Shown here: positions 9,277-20,039 of the stretch, piece by piece
Layout: every line of letters starts with the position of its first letter
Position numbering within the stretch: the stretch's first letter is position 1
Notes under the pieces: generated by a model
Seen by the model: only the letters and a program-made list of their open reading frames with translations
What the model was told of the DNA's origin: nothing
Database searches by the model: none
DNA from: Marsupella aquatica
Lineage: Eukaryota > Marchantiophyta
Direction: 5' to 3'
Length of the DNA stretch: 64,000 nt
Assembly: GCA_973895155.1 (NCBI GenBank)
Contig: OZ316892.1
Coordinates: 1,364,001 to 1,428,000, forward strand
Translations under genes and position numbers: made by a program

Positions 9277-12200
9277 AGTCCAGATGTTGCCCTTTGCATT
9301 TCATCCAGTAACAACGGTGATGAATGGATTTTAGACTGTGCCTGTAGCTATCATATTTGTTGTATGAAAGAGTTTTTTAGTTCTTACTCAGTATCAACCG
9401 GTTCCGTGTTGATGGGGAATGATCATCCTTGTCAAATTATTGGAATTGGATCCGTGAAAATTCGGATGTTTGATGGAGCTGTGCGAACAGTGAGTAATGT
9501 CAGACACATACCTGACATGAAAAAGAACTTGATTTCTCTTGGAATGCTGGAAGCAAATGGATGTCGGTGGAGTTCTGCTGATGGTATTATTCAAGTGTCA
9601 ACCAGAGGCAAGGTTGTCATGAAGGGTAAGCGGCACAGGAATCTATACCTGTTGGAGGGCAACGTGATTTGTGAAGAAGCCAATGTAACTAGATCTCAAT
9701 GCGAGATGACTCAGTTGTGGCACTGCAGATTGGGACACATGAATGAAAAGGGTTTGGCGGTACTTCGCAGGAAATGACTTCTTTCTAACTTGGAATCTAC
9801 TAAGCTAGATTTTTGTGAATACTGTGTGCTTGGGAAGCAGCATAGGAGAACCTTTGGTGTTGGAACTCACAATACCAAAGCTATACTTGAGTATGTACAT
9901 AGTGATGTGTGGGGTCCAGCCCCAACTCCCTCACTTTCTGGAAAATTGTACTATGTCACGTTCATTGATGATTACTCACGGTATGTGTGGATCACATTTC
10001 TACATGCCAAGTCTGAAGTTTTTGGCACTTTTAAGAAGTGGAAAGCCCAAATTGAGAATCAAACTGGATCCAAGGTGAGATATCTGCGATCAGATAACGG
10101 CGGGGAGTATAGTTCAAGTGAATTTGAACTATATTGTACTTGTCATCTCACGACAGTTTATACTCCTCAACAGAATGGTGTTTGTGAGCGGCTAAACCGA
10201 ACACTATTGGAGCGATCGAGGAGTATGTTGAGCCAATCAGGTTTACCGCATGAATTTTGGGCTGAAGCTATAAATACAACAGCTTATTTGGTAAATCTTT
10301 CTCCTTCAAGTGCAATCAATTTCAAGACGCCGTTTGAAATGAGGTATGGACGGCACGCAGACTATCAGGGTTTGAGAGTCTTTGGAAGTGATGCATATGC
10401 TCTCACACCTAAGCAGAATCGATCTAAACTAGATTCTACTTCCAAGAAGTGTCTTTTTCTTGGTTATCAACTAGGTGTGAAAGGTTACAGGCTTTGGGAT
10501 CCAGAAGCTTGTACGTTGCTTGTCAGTAGAGATGTATCCTTTAATGAATCCTGATCATCAAAGAAGGGGGAGAATGCTCAGGCTTCCCGTACTGACAAAG
10601 GTAAATCTCCTATCCTGGACCATGTTGTGGGGGAGATTGGTCATGAGAGTTTTCATGACATAAATGAAGGAGGTGCTCCAAGAATGGAGCTGGTTCCGGT
10701 AATGGAACAAGAGGAGCAGGCTGTTGATGGAATACCTCAAATTCAACCAACAGAACAAGATCAACCAGAATCATCAGCTAGAAAATCGAGACGTACTACT
10801 CGAGCTCCTACAAGGTATGGACAATGGACAGATTCATCAAGGTTAGATGATGTTGACATTGCACCTGATGATGATGACAGAGCACTGATCTTGGAAGAAG
10901 GAGAACCTTCTTCTTATCATGAGGTGTGCATTTCAGACGAGAAAGATGAATGGAATACAGCGATGCAGAGGGAGTTGCAATCTTTAAGTGATAATAGAAC
11001 ATGGGAGCTGGTGCAGCTGCCAAGTGATCAACAAGTGGTGGATAGCAAGTGGATTTACAAGCTGAAGGACAACTCTTCAGATGGAGGAGACAAGATATAC
11101 AAGGCAAGGCTTGTTGCCAAGGGATTCACTCAAGAGAAGGGAGTGGATTACAATGAGGTCTTCTCTCCAGTTGCCAAGTATTCCATAATACGAATTTTGT
11201 GTCAACTTGTTGTGTTTTTTGATCTGGTGTTAGATCAAATGGATGTTGTTACTGCTTTTCTCTATGGCACCTTGGAGGAACAAATTTTCATGAGGCAACC
11301 ATTGGGCTTTGTGAAGAAGGGCCAAGAGAGTTTAGTTTGCAGGTTACTTAAGTCCTTGTATGGATTGAAGCAAGCTCCTCGGTAGTGGAACAAGCGGTTT
11401 GATGATTTCATGCTTGCACAAGGATTCACTAGGATGGTGTATGACCCTTGTGTGTATACGAAATCAGTCAAGAATGGTGTGTTTGGTTTGCTCATTCTGG
11501 TGCTCTATGTGGATGACATGTTGATTGTGGCTAAGGATCAAACTGAGGTTGACAAACTCAAAGCAAAATTGAGTTCTGAATTTCGAATGAAGGATCTTGG
11601 GAAAGCCAAGAGGATCTTAGGTATGGAGATTACGAGGAACTTTGAAACTGGACAATTGTGGTTGAATCAAGGCAAGTATGCTGAAAAGGTACTTGCAAGA
11701 TTCAACATGGAAAATTGTAAGCCAGTAAGTATTCCTTTGGCTCCACATTTCAAGTTATCATCGGCTTTCTGCCCCACGGATCCAGTGGAGAGAGGTTTGA
11801 TGACTAAGGTTCCATATGAGAAGGCAGTGGGCAGTCTAATGTATTTGATGACATGTACCAGGCCTGATCTAGCCCTAGCAATGGGCAAAGTGAGTAGATT
11901 CATGTCAAATCCAGGGAAGGTACATTGGGAGGCTGTGAAATGGATTCTCAGGTATCTTAAGGGCACAATAGACTATGGTCTGTTGTTTGATAGTAGATCA
12001 AACAAAACCAAATCTTTGGTTGGCTATGTAGATTCTGACTACGGAGGCTGTCTGGAAACAAGGAGGTCAACGACTGGGTATGTGTTTACTCTTGGAAGAG
12101 GATGCATAAGTTGGAGATCTACCTTGCAAAAGTGTGTATCTCAGTCTACTACAGAAGCAGAATATGTTGCAGCAGCAGAAGCAGCAAAGGAAGCAATTTG

Positions 12201-12489
12201 GTTGGATAAGTTGGTCACTGAGATGGGATTGGAGCATGGAAAAATGACTCTTCATTGTGACAGCCAAAGTGCGCTTCACCTAGCTATTAACCAGGTTATG
12301 GATAGTAGGGTGAAACACATTGATATCAGGTACCATTTTATTAGGCAAACAGTGTCTGATAAAATGTTTGAACTAGTCAAGATTGATGGAAAGCTCAACC
12401 CGGCTGATGCTTTTACCAAAGTGATTCCTTTGGAGAGTTGCTCAAGACACCGTGCTACTTTGCAAGTTTTGCATTTGCAGCACAAGTAG
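9277..12489 (+). pseudogene. copia pol (protease, integrase, RT, RNase H), broken
   Basis: One frame runs throughout, interrupted by TGA at 9775, TGA at 10552 and TAG at 11383. Protease: WILDCACSYHIC near 9329, where copia normally has LDSG; the catalytic D-S/T-G is D-C-A, so it is dead. Integrase: HCRLGH and CEYC zinc motif, then HSDVWGP, FIDDYSRYVW, RSDNGGEY and NGVCERLNRTLLE supply the D, D and E residues (about 9715-10230). RT begins near 10930; YVDD is at about 11506-11517. RNase H has YVDSDYGG, TEAEYVAA and HCDSQSAL. Stop at 12487. The TAG at 11383 sits where QAPRQW is conserved, that is CAG to TAG. Confidence 0.92.
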
Positions 12490-12677
12490 AGTAACTTAAC
12501 AATATGTAATTTTTGTATATGGGTTACTCAATCCTGTTATGGCTACGGCTTAATTCTAGTTAACCCTTAGTTAACCTTAAATGGTTTTTAGGGGAACACC
12601 TATGATTTTAGGTGATTGTCTAGAATTTCCCGCTGAGTATCTCATATGGATAGCAGAAATTGCAGTCCCCAAGACTA

Positions 12678-12693
12678 GAGTCAAGGGGGAGTT
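12678..12693 (+). promoter_or_regulatory. copia polypurine tract
   Basis: AGTCAAGGGGGAGTTT directly precedes the 3' LTR and is the expected plus-strand priming site. Confidence 0.85.
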
Positions 12694-13025
12694 TGTTAAG
12701 GATTGCTCTTAGTCTTGTGACTCATAGGTTACGGCACTTAGGCTAACCACAGTTAGGATCTTAGCTGAGGTTAGATTAGTCGTGTGTGACCTTGTATATA
12801 CCAGGGCTAGTGTAAGCCGCTGGTGTGTGGTGCTTACTGATTGTAATAGAGCAACTTGAGGAAGAGGGAGAGGATGTGTGTTCGTCAACTCTTGAAGTAA
12901 AGCTTGAGTGTTCGTGTGGACGTAGCCTTGGAGAAGAGGTGAACCACGTAGAGATTGTGTCAACTACGTGTGCATGGAATAAGTCATGGTTGTATGATCG
13001 TTGCGAATGACGTCTTAGTTCAACA
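12694..13025 (+). repeat. copia 3' LTR
   Basis: 332 bp, five transitions from the 5' LTR. It is followed by AAACA (13026-13030), the right copy of the target duplication. Confidence 0.93.
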
Positions 13026-13030
13026 AAACA

Positions 13031-14690
13031 GGCCTGTTGCTGACAAATCTGACTAATATCCAAGTTGGTCGGTTTGTTTTTTTTGCACTGGAACTCTGCC
13101 TCCAGATATAGTTTCCAGTTTGGGGGCACAATGAGGATCCAACTACAGACACTTAGAGTAAAAATGCACTTATGAAGGGTTTTGCACTTATATATTTGTC
13201 GCATATGGAATGATTCCAGGCCTGTTTGCACTAAGAAAAATGCACAAAAGTCCAAAATCTGGGCAGAACAAAAGGGAGAATAGGATACCTTGCACTCAAC
13301 CACCTTGCCATTTATGGAGGTTGCACTTAGAGAGAGCTGACTGTACTTTGAGGCGAAAGCGGGGGCAAAAGGTGAGAGGAGTCATGGGTTTGAACCGCAC
13401 ACAGTTCTCGAACCAACCAACAGGTCTCACAGAATTGTGTCCAAATCTCCTTGTTTGCATTTCCACGGCTACAGTTTTTTTCCTTGATTTTAGAACACTA
13501 AGAAGTTGTTCATTTAAACCTCAGTGGATATATTTTATTTTCCTCTCTCTCTCTCTCTCTCTTAGCATTCTTGTTATGAAATATATCACACACTCAAAAA
13601 ATATTGTTAGAACATTTGGATGCTGTTCCTTTGAACCTGTGGGTACATCCTACAGTCCTGTTTTGTTTGCAAATATATATCGTGTTGCCAAAGCCTGAGA
13701 GTCCCATGCCACAGCTGCAAAGAAACTTGAGGTCCATAATGGTTTTTTTCTTTGTAACTGTCATTTTGTTATGAAGAATGCACATTCAAAATTTCCGATG
13801 GTATTCTCTTCTACATTTACTGACTAAGATAAAAAATGAATCTTAGGCCTTTAAGTGTATTAAGATGCTCTGGCTCTTCCCAGAGCACTATGGACAACAG
13901 TAGGCTTTCAAAACTTGAATAAGGCCTAATTTTTTGGGGGTGTTATGGCCAACAATTCGCTGTGAACAGGAAGTGACTATATTCTTATATGGGGGCAAGA
14001 TATTTCTCTTTGTAAATTTTTGTACTTTATGGACGAGAATGCTGTGCAAGGGCATGATTTATCTTAGAATTACGTGCAGAAATTGGTTTGGTGTTCAGGT
14101 GAAGAAAGGAGAAATAGAATAAAAACTATTCCAGTGAAAAGCCCTACTCAGCATTAAACTGAAACCCTGGTAAAGCAACTGAAATCCCTCTGAAGCTCGG
14201 ATTGAAGCAAACAACAGATTAAGGTCACAAAGAATGTCCAGCCCAGATCACAACAGATGAAGGTCGCAAAGAATGTTCCAGGCCCCCAGGTGAGTTGCTG
14301 TTGCATCCAACGAGCACAGCGGAAATGGCATGGTTGCTGCCTGTGAATCGATGCGAGCACACAGAGAGACTGGCAGCTGATTTTCATTGCACTCTCTCAA
14401 TCCACGATCTCTAGCATTCTAGTTTGCCAATGCACAAGAATGACACTGATCATCGACGAGGTTCGGATATCTTGGCAACAATCAGAAGCGAAGATTTGAT
14501 CGGCAGTTGAACCCGAAATTGTAGTTACATGGAGACCTCTTGAAGATTTGGACTCTGGAGGAATGAATTGAGACTCATGTTCCTCAGTCGGTAGCTTAGA
14601 GATAGATCTTCCCGCCATGGCATGGAAGATGGAAGACTGTCCAGTTAATTTGTATTGCTTGATCACAAAAAGAGATAGCTAGGATGATCG
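13031..14690. other. unassigned host DNA
   Basis: Apart from a (TC)n microsatellite at about 13543-13561 nothing was recognised. Short ORFs here have no family signature. Confidence 0.4.
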
Positions 14691-14696
14691 AGTGAC

Positions 14697-14870
14697 TAGA
14701 CAGTGGCTTATCATCCAAATAGTAAAATCATCCAAGAATATATGAACATGACAAAACCAATTTCTACCAGAATACAAAAAAGATCGCAAATTCGAAATGC
14801 TCAATTCCAAGATAAATCTCAATTCGATTACTTCGTCCATGGAAATCCGAAACACAGCTTTCTTTCTGTA
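14697..14870 (+). repeat. dispersed repeat, copy 2
   Basis: Homologous to 1868-2090, same orientation. This copy is shorter and lacks the middle part of copy 1. Confidence 0.6.
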
Positions 14871-14909
14871 TGTTAATGACTTCATCTTGTGTTTGCATGA
14901 TTTATATAA

Positions 14910-15068
14910 GAGTGCAAAAGAACGAAGAGTGCCCAAGCGGAAACACGATCCCAAAGGCAGGAGATTCAATACAGGGGAGAAAACAAGGGAGAGTGCAAAA
15001 GAACAAAAACTGCCAACCTAAAAGCAGGATCCCAAAGGCAGGAGACCCAACAAGGTGGAAAAACAACG
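14910..15068. repeat. 81-bp tandem duplication
   Basis: Two copies start GAGTGCAAAAGAAC at 14910 and 14991 and share ATCCCAAAGGCAGGAGA; they differ by substitutions and small indels. No coding sense is evident. Confidence 0.7.
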
Positions 15069-15231
15069 GTAAAACAGCATGGTAGGAATCTTCTCAAGGC
15101 CCTCGGGTGTACCTTTATACCCACAACACAGGGAACTGTCACAGTAATCTATTTCCTACAATTGAGATTGATTGTAATAGCACTCATCGGCCTTTATGGA
15201 AATGACTGCAATCATCACGGCGATTGCATCC

Positions 15232-15485
15232 AGAGCATATCTATGAACAAGAAGGTAATCGAATTTTTTTGACCCCAGATGATAAAGCCACTGCATCTGC
15301 CTTCCAGTCGAACACTCAAATATCCGTATGTCGAGGACGAAACATAAACCATGAACTGTAAAAGTAAGACTCAGCTCCCCGAGCAGCGAAGAGCATACCT
15401 ATGAACAAGAAAAAAATTGGATGATAAAAGGCACTGCATCTGCCGTCCCGTCGAACACTCAAATATCCGTATGTCAAGGACACCT
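15232..15485. repeat. tandem duplication with 158-bp period
   Basis: Segments starting near 15232 and 15390 share AGAGCATA(T/C)CTATGAACAAG and CGAACACTCAAATATCCGTA. The second copy has a small deletion. Function unknown. Confidence 0.65.
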
Positions 15486-15489
15486 CAAC

Positions 15490-16580
15490 CAGTGGTTGGC
15501 GGTCGAAGGACGAACCAGGAAGGAAATACATTGATCTGGCTTCACCTGCTGTCTAGTCCACTTCCAATTTCACGCACACTGCTGGTATACGAAATTTGCA
15601 CTCAAAACGAACAAGTTCTGACTGATTAGTATTAGTGGGGGTCGTCTGATCCATTCACGGCAGGAAGTCTTTCTACTGGACGAACACTAAACGGCACAAA
15701 GGGTCATAGGCAGGAGCCAGCAATCACATCCATCCAAGTTAGGACAACTAACTGCGATATTCACACGTCAGAAAGGTCCTTTAGTGAGTAAACAGGTGCC
15801 ATTTTCTTATTTCAACCCACTGCTCTGTTCGAGTGAAGGTCCCCTCACTTGGTGACCTGTTTCAAATCCTGTTTCCAATCTCTATGTGTTCAAAGACAAC
15901 AGAGGAGTTGAGAATATTCCGGACCTGGCATGCCCGGTGGGGAGCGTTTCACAGAAAATGATCTGAAGGCTAATTACAAAAATGAGAAAGCCCGTTGCAA
16001 CTGCCCATCTATCTGTTTCTCCTGGTGTGCGAAATGAGGGTTCTGAATCAAAGTACTTCTACATACAGTACTGAAAAATGTAGGATGCAGCCAATTTTCT
16101 TCGTGTCTAGAGGAACAAATCTCTCGACGAGAACATCTCAAAGGGTAAGATGAAGGATGAAGATGGCCCGCAATGACCATCACCGGAACAAACAAGAACA
16201 TGCCGTCTATGCATGAACAAGATATGCCCAAGAATGCACTTTCAAACCTAGCTTGGAGATGTGCCCTACTATCACCTCAAACTTATCGAAGTTAAGCTGA
16301 AATTTCTTCGCATACATCTTTTCAAAGTGAACCGAACCACATCATGTCGTTCTGTCAGAACTGTTCAAGTCCATCGCTACACATGAAATCATGATGCTCG
16401 GAAAAGCTCGTCAGGGATACCACTTGCGTATAAGGTTTCAATAACTGTACTTGCCAGATATCCTTATTACCTTCAGCTCCTTGTAGGTAAATTTTAGAAA
16501 CTGAGGGGGTAATTCAGTTTAGTTGCACCGCGCCAAGCACCATCCCCTTTCTGTAGTGAATTGTCATCTGAACTTTCCCC
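15490..16580. other. unassigned host DNA
   Basis: No gene or repeat was recognised. It lies downstream of the minus-strand gene ending at 16588 and may include its 3' untranslated region. Confidence 0.4.
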
Positions 16581-16587
16581 GGAATCT

Positions 16588-17070
16588 TTAATACACTTTG
16601 TCCTCTGAGAAAGATGGAGTACCAGGGTTGAACACCGGGCTTAAATTGTCCTCTGCCACCCGATTTTCCGCTGCCACCCTGGCCTTTTGCTCCTGCTTGG
16701 CTCTCTCACAATTGGATAGGCCAACCCAAATGTCAAGCATAGCTCCGGTTGAACCATAAAATACCAACGGGGCGAAGGATTTCTTCTTGATCCCTAGTGG
16801 AACAGCTATTCCAGCTCCCAAAACAGAAAATATCCAAGACCTGCACCGGCGCATCTAAAAAAGTGAGACAAATCGACAGCGCAATCGCTCGGATGCACGG
16901 CAATCAAAACTGGTGTGAACCAATTGAGCGGATAAACCCGAAAACAAAACAAAGAAATCACCAAAATCCAGAACATATAAACCCTCTCTACGGAAATGGA
17001 AACAAGTTGGTATTCACCCGTAGAGCGAGCAATCATCGAAATCTACATCCCCCTGCTTCGTCTCTGCCAT
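16588..17070 (-). CDS. small two-exon membrane-hairpin protein, 101 residues
   Basis: Exon 1 is 17070-17018 (MAETKQGDVDFDDCSLYG), the intron 17017-16841 starts GTGAAT and ends GTGCAG, and exon 2 is 16840-16588. Coding length is 306 bases, divisible by three. Exon 2 gives GSWIFSVLGAGIAVPLG, a basic turn (IKKKSFAP), a second hydrophobic stretch (LVFYGSTGAMLDIWVGL), then SNCERAKQEQ and a polar tail. Two short Gly-containing hydrophobic segments around a basic loop, followed by SNCE, recall the layout of MIC10/DUF543 mitochondrial inner-membrane proteins, but I do not recognise it with certainty. Upstream pyrimidine-rich sequence to about 18200 probably holds the 5' UTR and promoter. A broken copy lies at 2121-2403. 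Confidence 0.7.
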
Positions 17071-17825
17071 CGTTAAAGGTAGCTAGTCTCCACATGCCCA
17101 GTAAAATCGTCCAGGGTGCCTTATCGCTCACCGATGAACACCTCATATGACCCACGGCGTTCAACCTGGCAAAAACATTCAAGAATTAAACTTCCATCAC
17201 CGAATCTGGAATTAGAGAACAGGCAACCAGCATACCTGCCTGCACAAAACATGGTTCACTTCGCAGATACAGCACGGACACCGATAGTACCAATCAATGA
17301 GCTGTGTGTAAAGCGGAGGATTTCGACATTGATCTCTCTGTTGGAGGTAATGCAGGCACGATGGACTGCAAGCTGCTTCAACCTAGTTCACTCTCAATTT
17401 CCTCCTTGCTTCAGTTTCACAAGGGCTGCCTGGCTTCTCGGGGAGACAAGTTCATGGCAGCAGGCACAACTGCAGAAATGTCCACAATCAAGGAAGGTAA
17501 CAGCGAGGGAGAGAAGGGAGCCGTTCACAAGAGAGTACTGGGAGAATACATAAACCCCCGTGCCAAAAGCACACGACATTAATCAGAACAAAACCCACCC
17601 ACAAGCTGAACGCAGAGGAAACAGACGAAGAAATCTGTGAAAGAAAGTAGAGGGCAACAGAGATCGAACGTACGCAGGTTTTTGACCGTGGGATCAGCAA
17701 TGCACAAAAGCTCACTCGGAGAGAGATCGAGGGAAAGCTACTGCCAGATATTGTGAGAGACGCAGAGATATCAAGACCGAGCGAGAGAGAGAGTGAGTCC
17801 CAGAACAGGATGACAAGGAGCAGAA

Positions 17826-18150
17826 CAGAAACCCCATCACCTCCGGAAACACTCGAGATGGCACAGACCCTCAATCAGTTTCCAATCCCGTCCCGAGCAC
17901 AAACACATTCGAAAGAAAAACGCAACCGGTTTCAGACATCGAACACTCAGGAGTGCAAACACTTCGACAACCCAAAGCACAGCTGAACGGACCCGCCTCA
18001 GGACAGACTCGGAATGCAGAGACCGCATCACATCGGAAATACTGATTAAGTGGCATAGACCCTCTAGCTGAAATCCCGTCCCGGGCACAAATCACCACAC
18101 TCCAAAGAAGAAGCACGAGGATTTCAGCGACCAAACATTCACGCAAGAGT
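17826..18150. repeat. imperfect tandem duplication, period about 193 bp
   Basis: Segments beginning near 17826 and 18019 share CATCAC(C)TCGGAAA, GGCA(C/T)AGACCCTC and TCCCGTCCCG(A/G)GCACAAA. They lie upstream of the two-exon gene and may be a duplicated promoter segment. Divergence is considerable. Confidence 0.5.
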
Positions 18151-18199
18151 ACCTTTTTCGCCTTTTCAACCCGTACTGATACCACAGGGTACGGAGGTG

Positions 18200-19030
18200 C
18201 AAAATTGAGAAAATAGATCGCGACAACATATTGGACGACATAGACTGCTCCCTCTCATCTCGCTTTGTAATGTAGATAGGAGAAATAGGACCTCGTTTCA
18301 CTTGTGAGCAGGCTCCAGAACATTGGACATTTTTTGGAAGCCTCTTGTTGGGCACTCTCTTTCCTGATTTTCACTTTCGGGACTTGCCCCTCTGGTTCTT
18401 TCTAGGTTTTCGGCTGCAGGATTGGGGAGACTTGGCCTGCCGCTGCCCCATTTTCCCCTTTTGGCTTTCCTTGTTATAATCGACTCTGCCTCCGCGTATT
18501 CCCTCCCACCCAAATATTGTTTGCTTACTTTTCACTATGAAGCGTAACCTCATGTGGAATAAGTGCCAATGAAAAATTGTTACTTGGTAATTGTGCACAG
18601 GATTCTATCATTTTGCACTCATGAACACTCACCATGTCAATAGGCAGTCAGATTTCTAGGTTTCTAGGAATGGTTGGAGGGGCACTCTGGTGCCCTGGGA
18701 CTCTATAAGGAACAGAAAGCACTTCACTGATTTGGGAGATCTCAACTACCTCATGTTCCAACCTCTTCAACATCCAGGCTTTAACACCATCCTGCTCTAC
18801 GTGTCCATCCCTTCAAAGGCCTCGTCGAGATCCTGCTCTGGGTAACAATGCAGCGCTTATCCGAATGTCTGGGAATTAGACACTACCGGGCTGCTCCACC
18901 ATTCAATGGAGTCGGATAATCATTAGCAATCTTTGAGTTTGTCCGATAATGGAGCTCTTCATTCCGCTGGGGTATATCCAATTCCCTTAAGACTCCAGAG
19001 CTCACATGCTCACTTATCTTAGGCTCATGC
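18200..19030. other. unassigned DNA
   Basis: No recognisable gene. Short minus-strand ORFs lack any family motif. Confidence 0.35.
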
Positions 19031-19040
19031 TGGATATCAG

Positions 19041-19115
19041 TCTCTAGAGAGTTGGATTCCTTTCTCATTCCGTCTCTCTAGAGAGTTGGAATCCTTTCTC
19101 ATTCCGACTCTCTGG
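19041..19115. repeat. 38-bp direct duplication
   Basis: CTCTAGAGAGTTGGA(T)TCCTTTCTCATTCCG occurs twice in tandem with a single indel. Confidence 0.75.
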
Positions 19116-20039
19116 AGCAGTTGGGACACAATCTAGTTTGTAATCATCCACCAATTCAGTGTTTGACAAAGCAAAATTTCGGGACGTCAATGGGCCGTGG
19201 TGGGGCATGCAGTGGTGCCAAAGAAAAAGGAAGCCAAAAATGGTCACTGCCTGGACAGCTTATTTGCGGCCTTCCATGAGCTGAATGGAGCAGGCGCACA
19301 CTTCCGTCGAGGTTCAATTACATGGCCAGAAACTCATATACAGCCCCCGGTTCCAGATCAGAAACTGACTCCAGAGAAAAGTTCCGCTGTAGGAATGCGC
19401 AAGGACATGTGCGCTCGTTAAAGCAACCCACTTCCTGCAATGAAAGAAGTAAGGTAACCACGTCTGAGATCCATATCACTCCAGGAATCAGGTGATCTCA
19501 CTCCTCGTCAATATCCGTCTGGTTATCAAATTCAAAACCATGATTCAGAAAACCCATAACTATCACCTCATGTCTTTAGGTCCAATTTAGCTCATCCAAG
19601 ACTTTCATCAACTTTCAGAAGATTGGTCCATGAGAACAGTGTCTCCACCATAAAGGTCATGGTACGAACTCGACCAAGCCTTCAAAGTTTGTAAAGCCAA
19701 TATAACCAATCGACTATGTTGGTGTCCTTTGCACGAATTGCAAAGATCTACGATCTGTGAACTGCTGTTTTGTAAAGAATTGACTAATCATTGTGGGTAC
19801 AATAGTGGAGGCACGGGACCATGTACTTATTATTTTCTTCGCTCTTCATGTAACGGAAGTTGTGGCACACGATGTCGGCAAGCCACACTTCAGTACCTGC
19901 CGATGATATAAAAGAATGACTCTTCACAGCAATTTAAAGAATAGATCAAAACTGACTTTCCCAACTCACTACAGACGGCGTTCTCCGTGTTACAAACAAG
20001 AACACCGTTGTCTCATGCTCTAAGCTTATCAACAAGTAT
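19116..20039. other. unassigned DNA, partly 3' flank of the uncoupling protein gene
   Basis: No coding feature was recognised. The part next to 20040 should contain the 3' UTR and poly-A site of the carrier gene on the minus strand. Confidence 0.4.

Larger units (their letters stand above)
2676..13025 (+). mobile_element. Ty1/copia LTR retrotransposon, decayed, with foreign block inside
   Basis: Two 332-bp LTRs (2676-3007 and 12694-13025) begin TGTTAAGG and end CAACA. The flanks carry an exact 5-bp duplication, AAACA (2671-2675 and 13026-13030), so both ends belong to one insertion. Order is LTR, initiator-Met primer site, leader, gag, protease, integrase, reverse transcriptase, RNase H, polypurine tract, LTR: the copia order. 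The coding region holds five stop codons and one frameshift. The leader is interrupted by a 100-N gap and about 5 kb of bacterial sequence, so the assembled length (10.35 kb) is about twice what a copia element should be. Confidence 0.92.
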
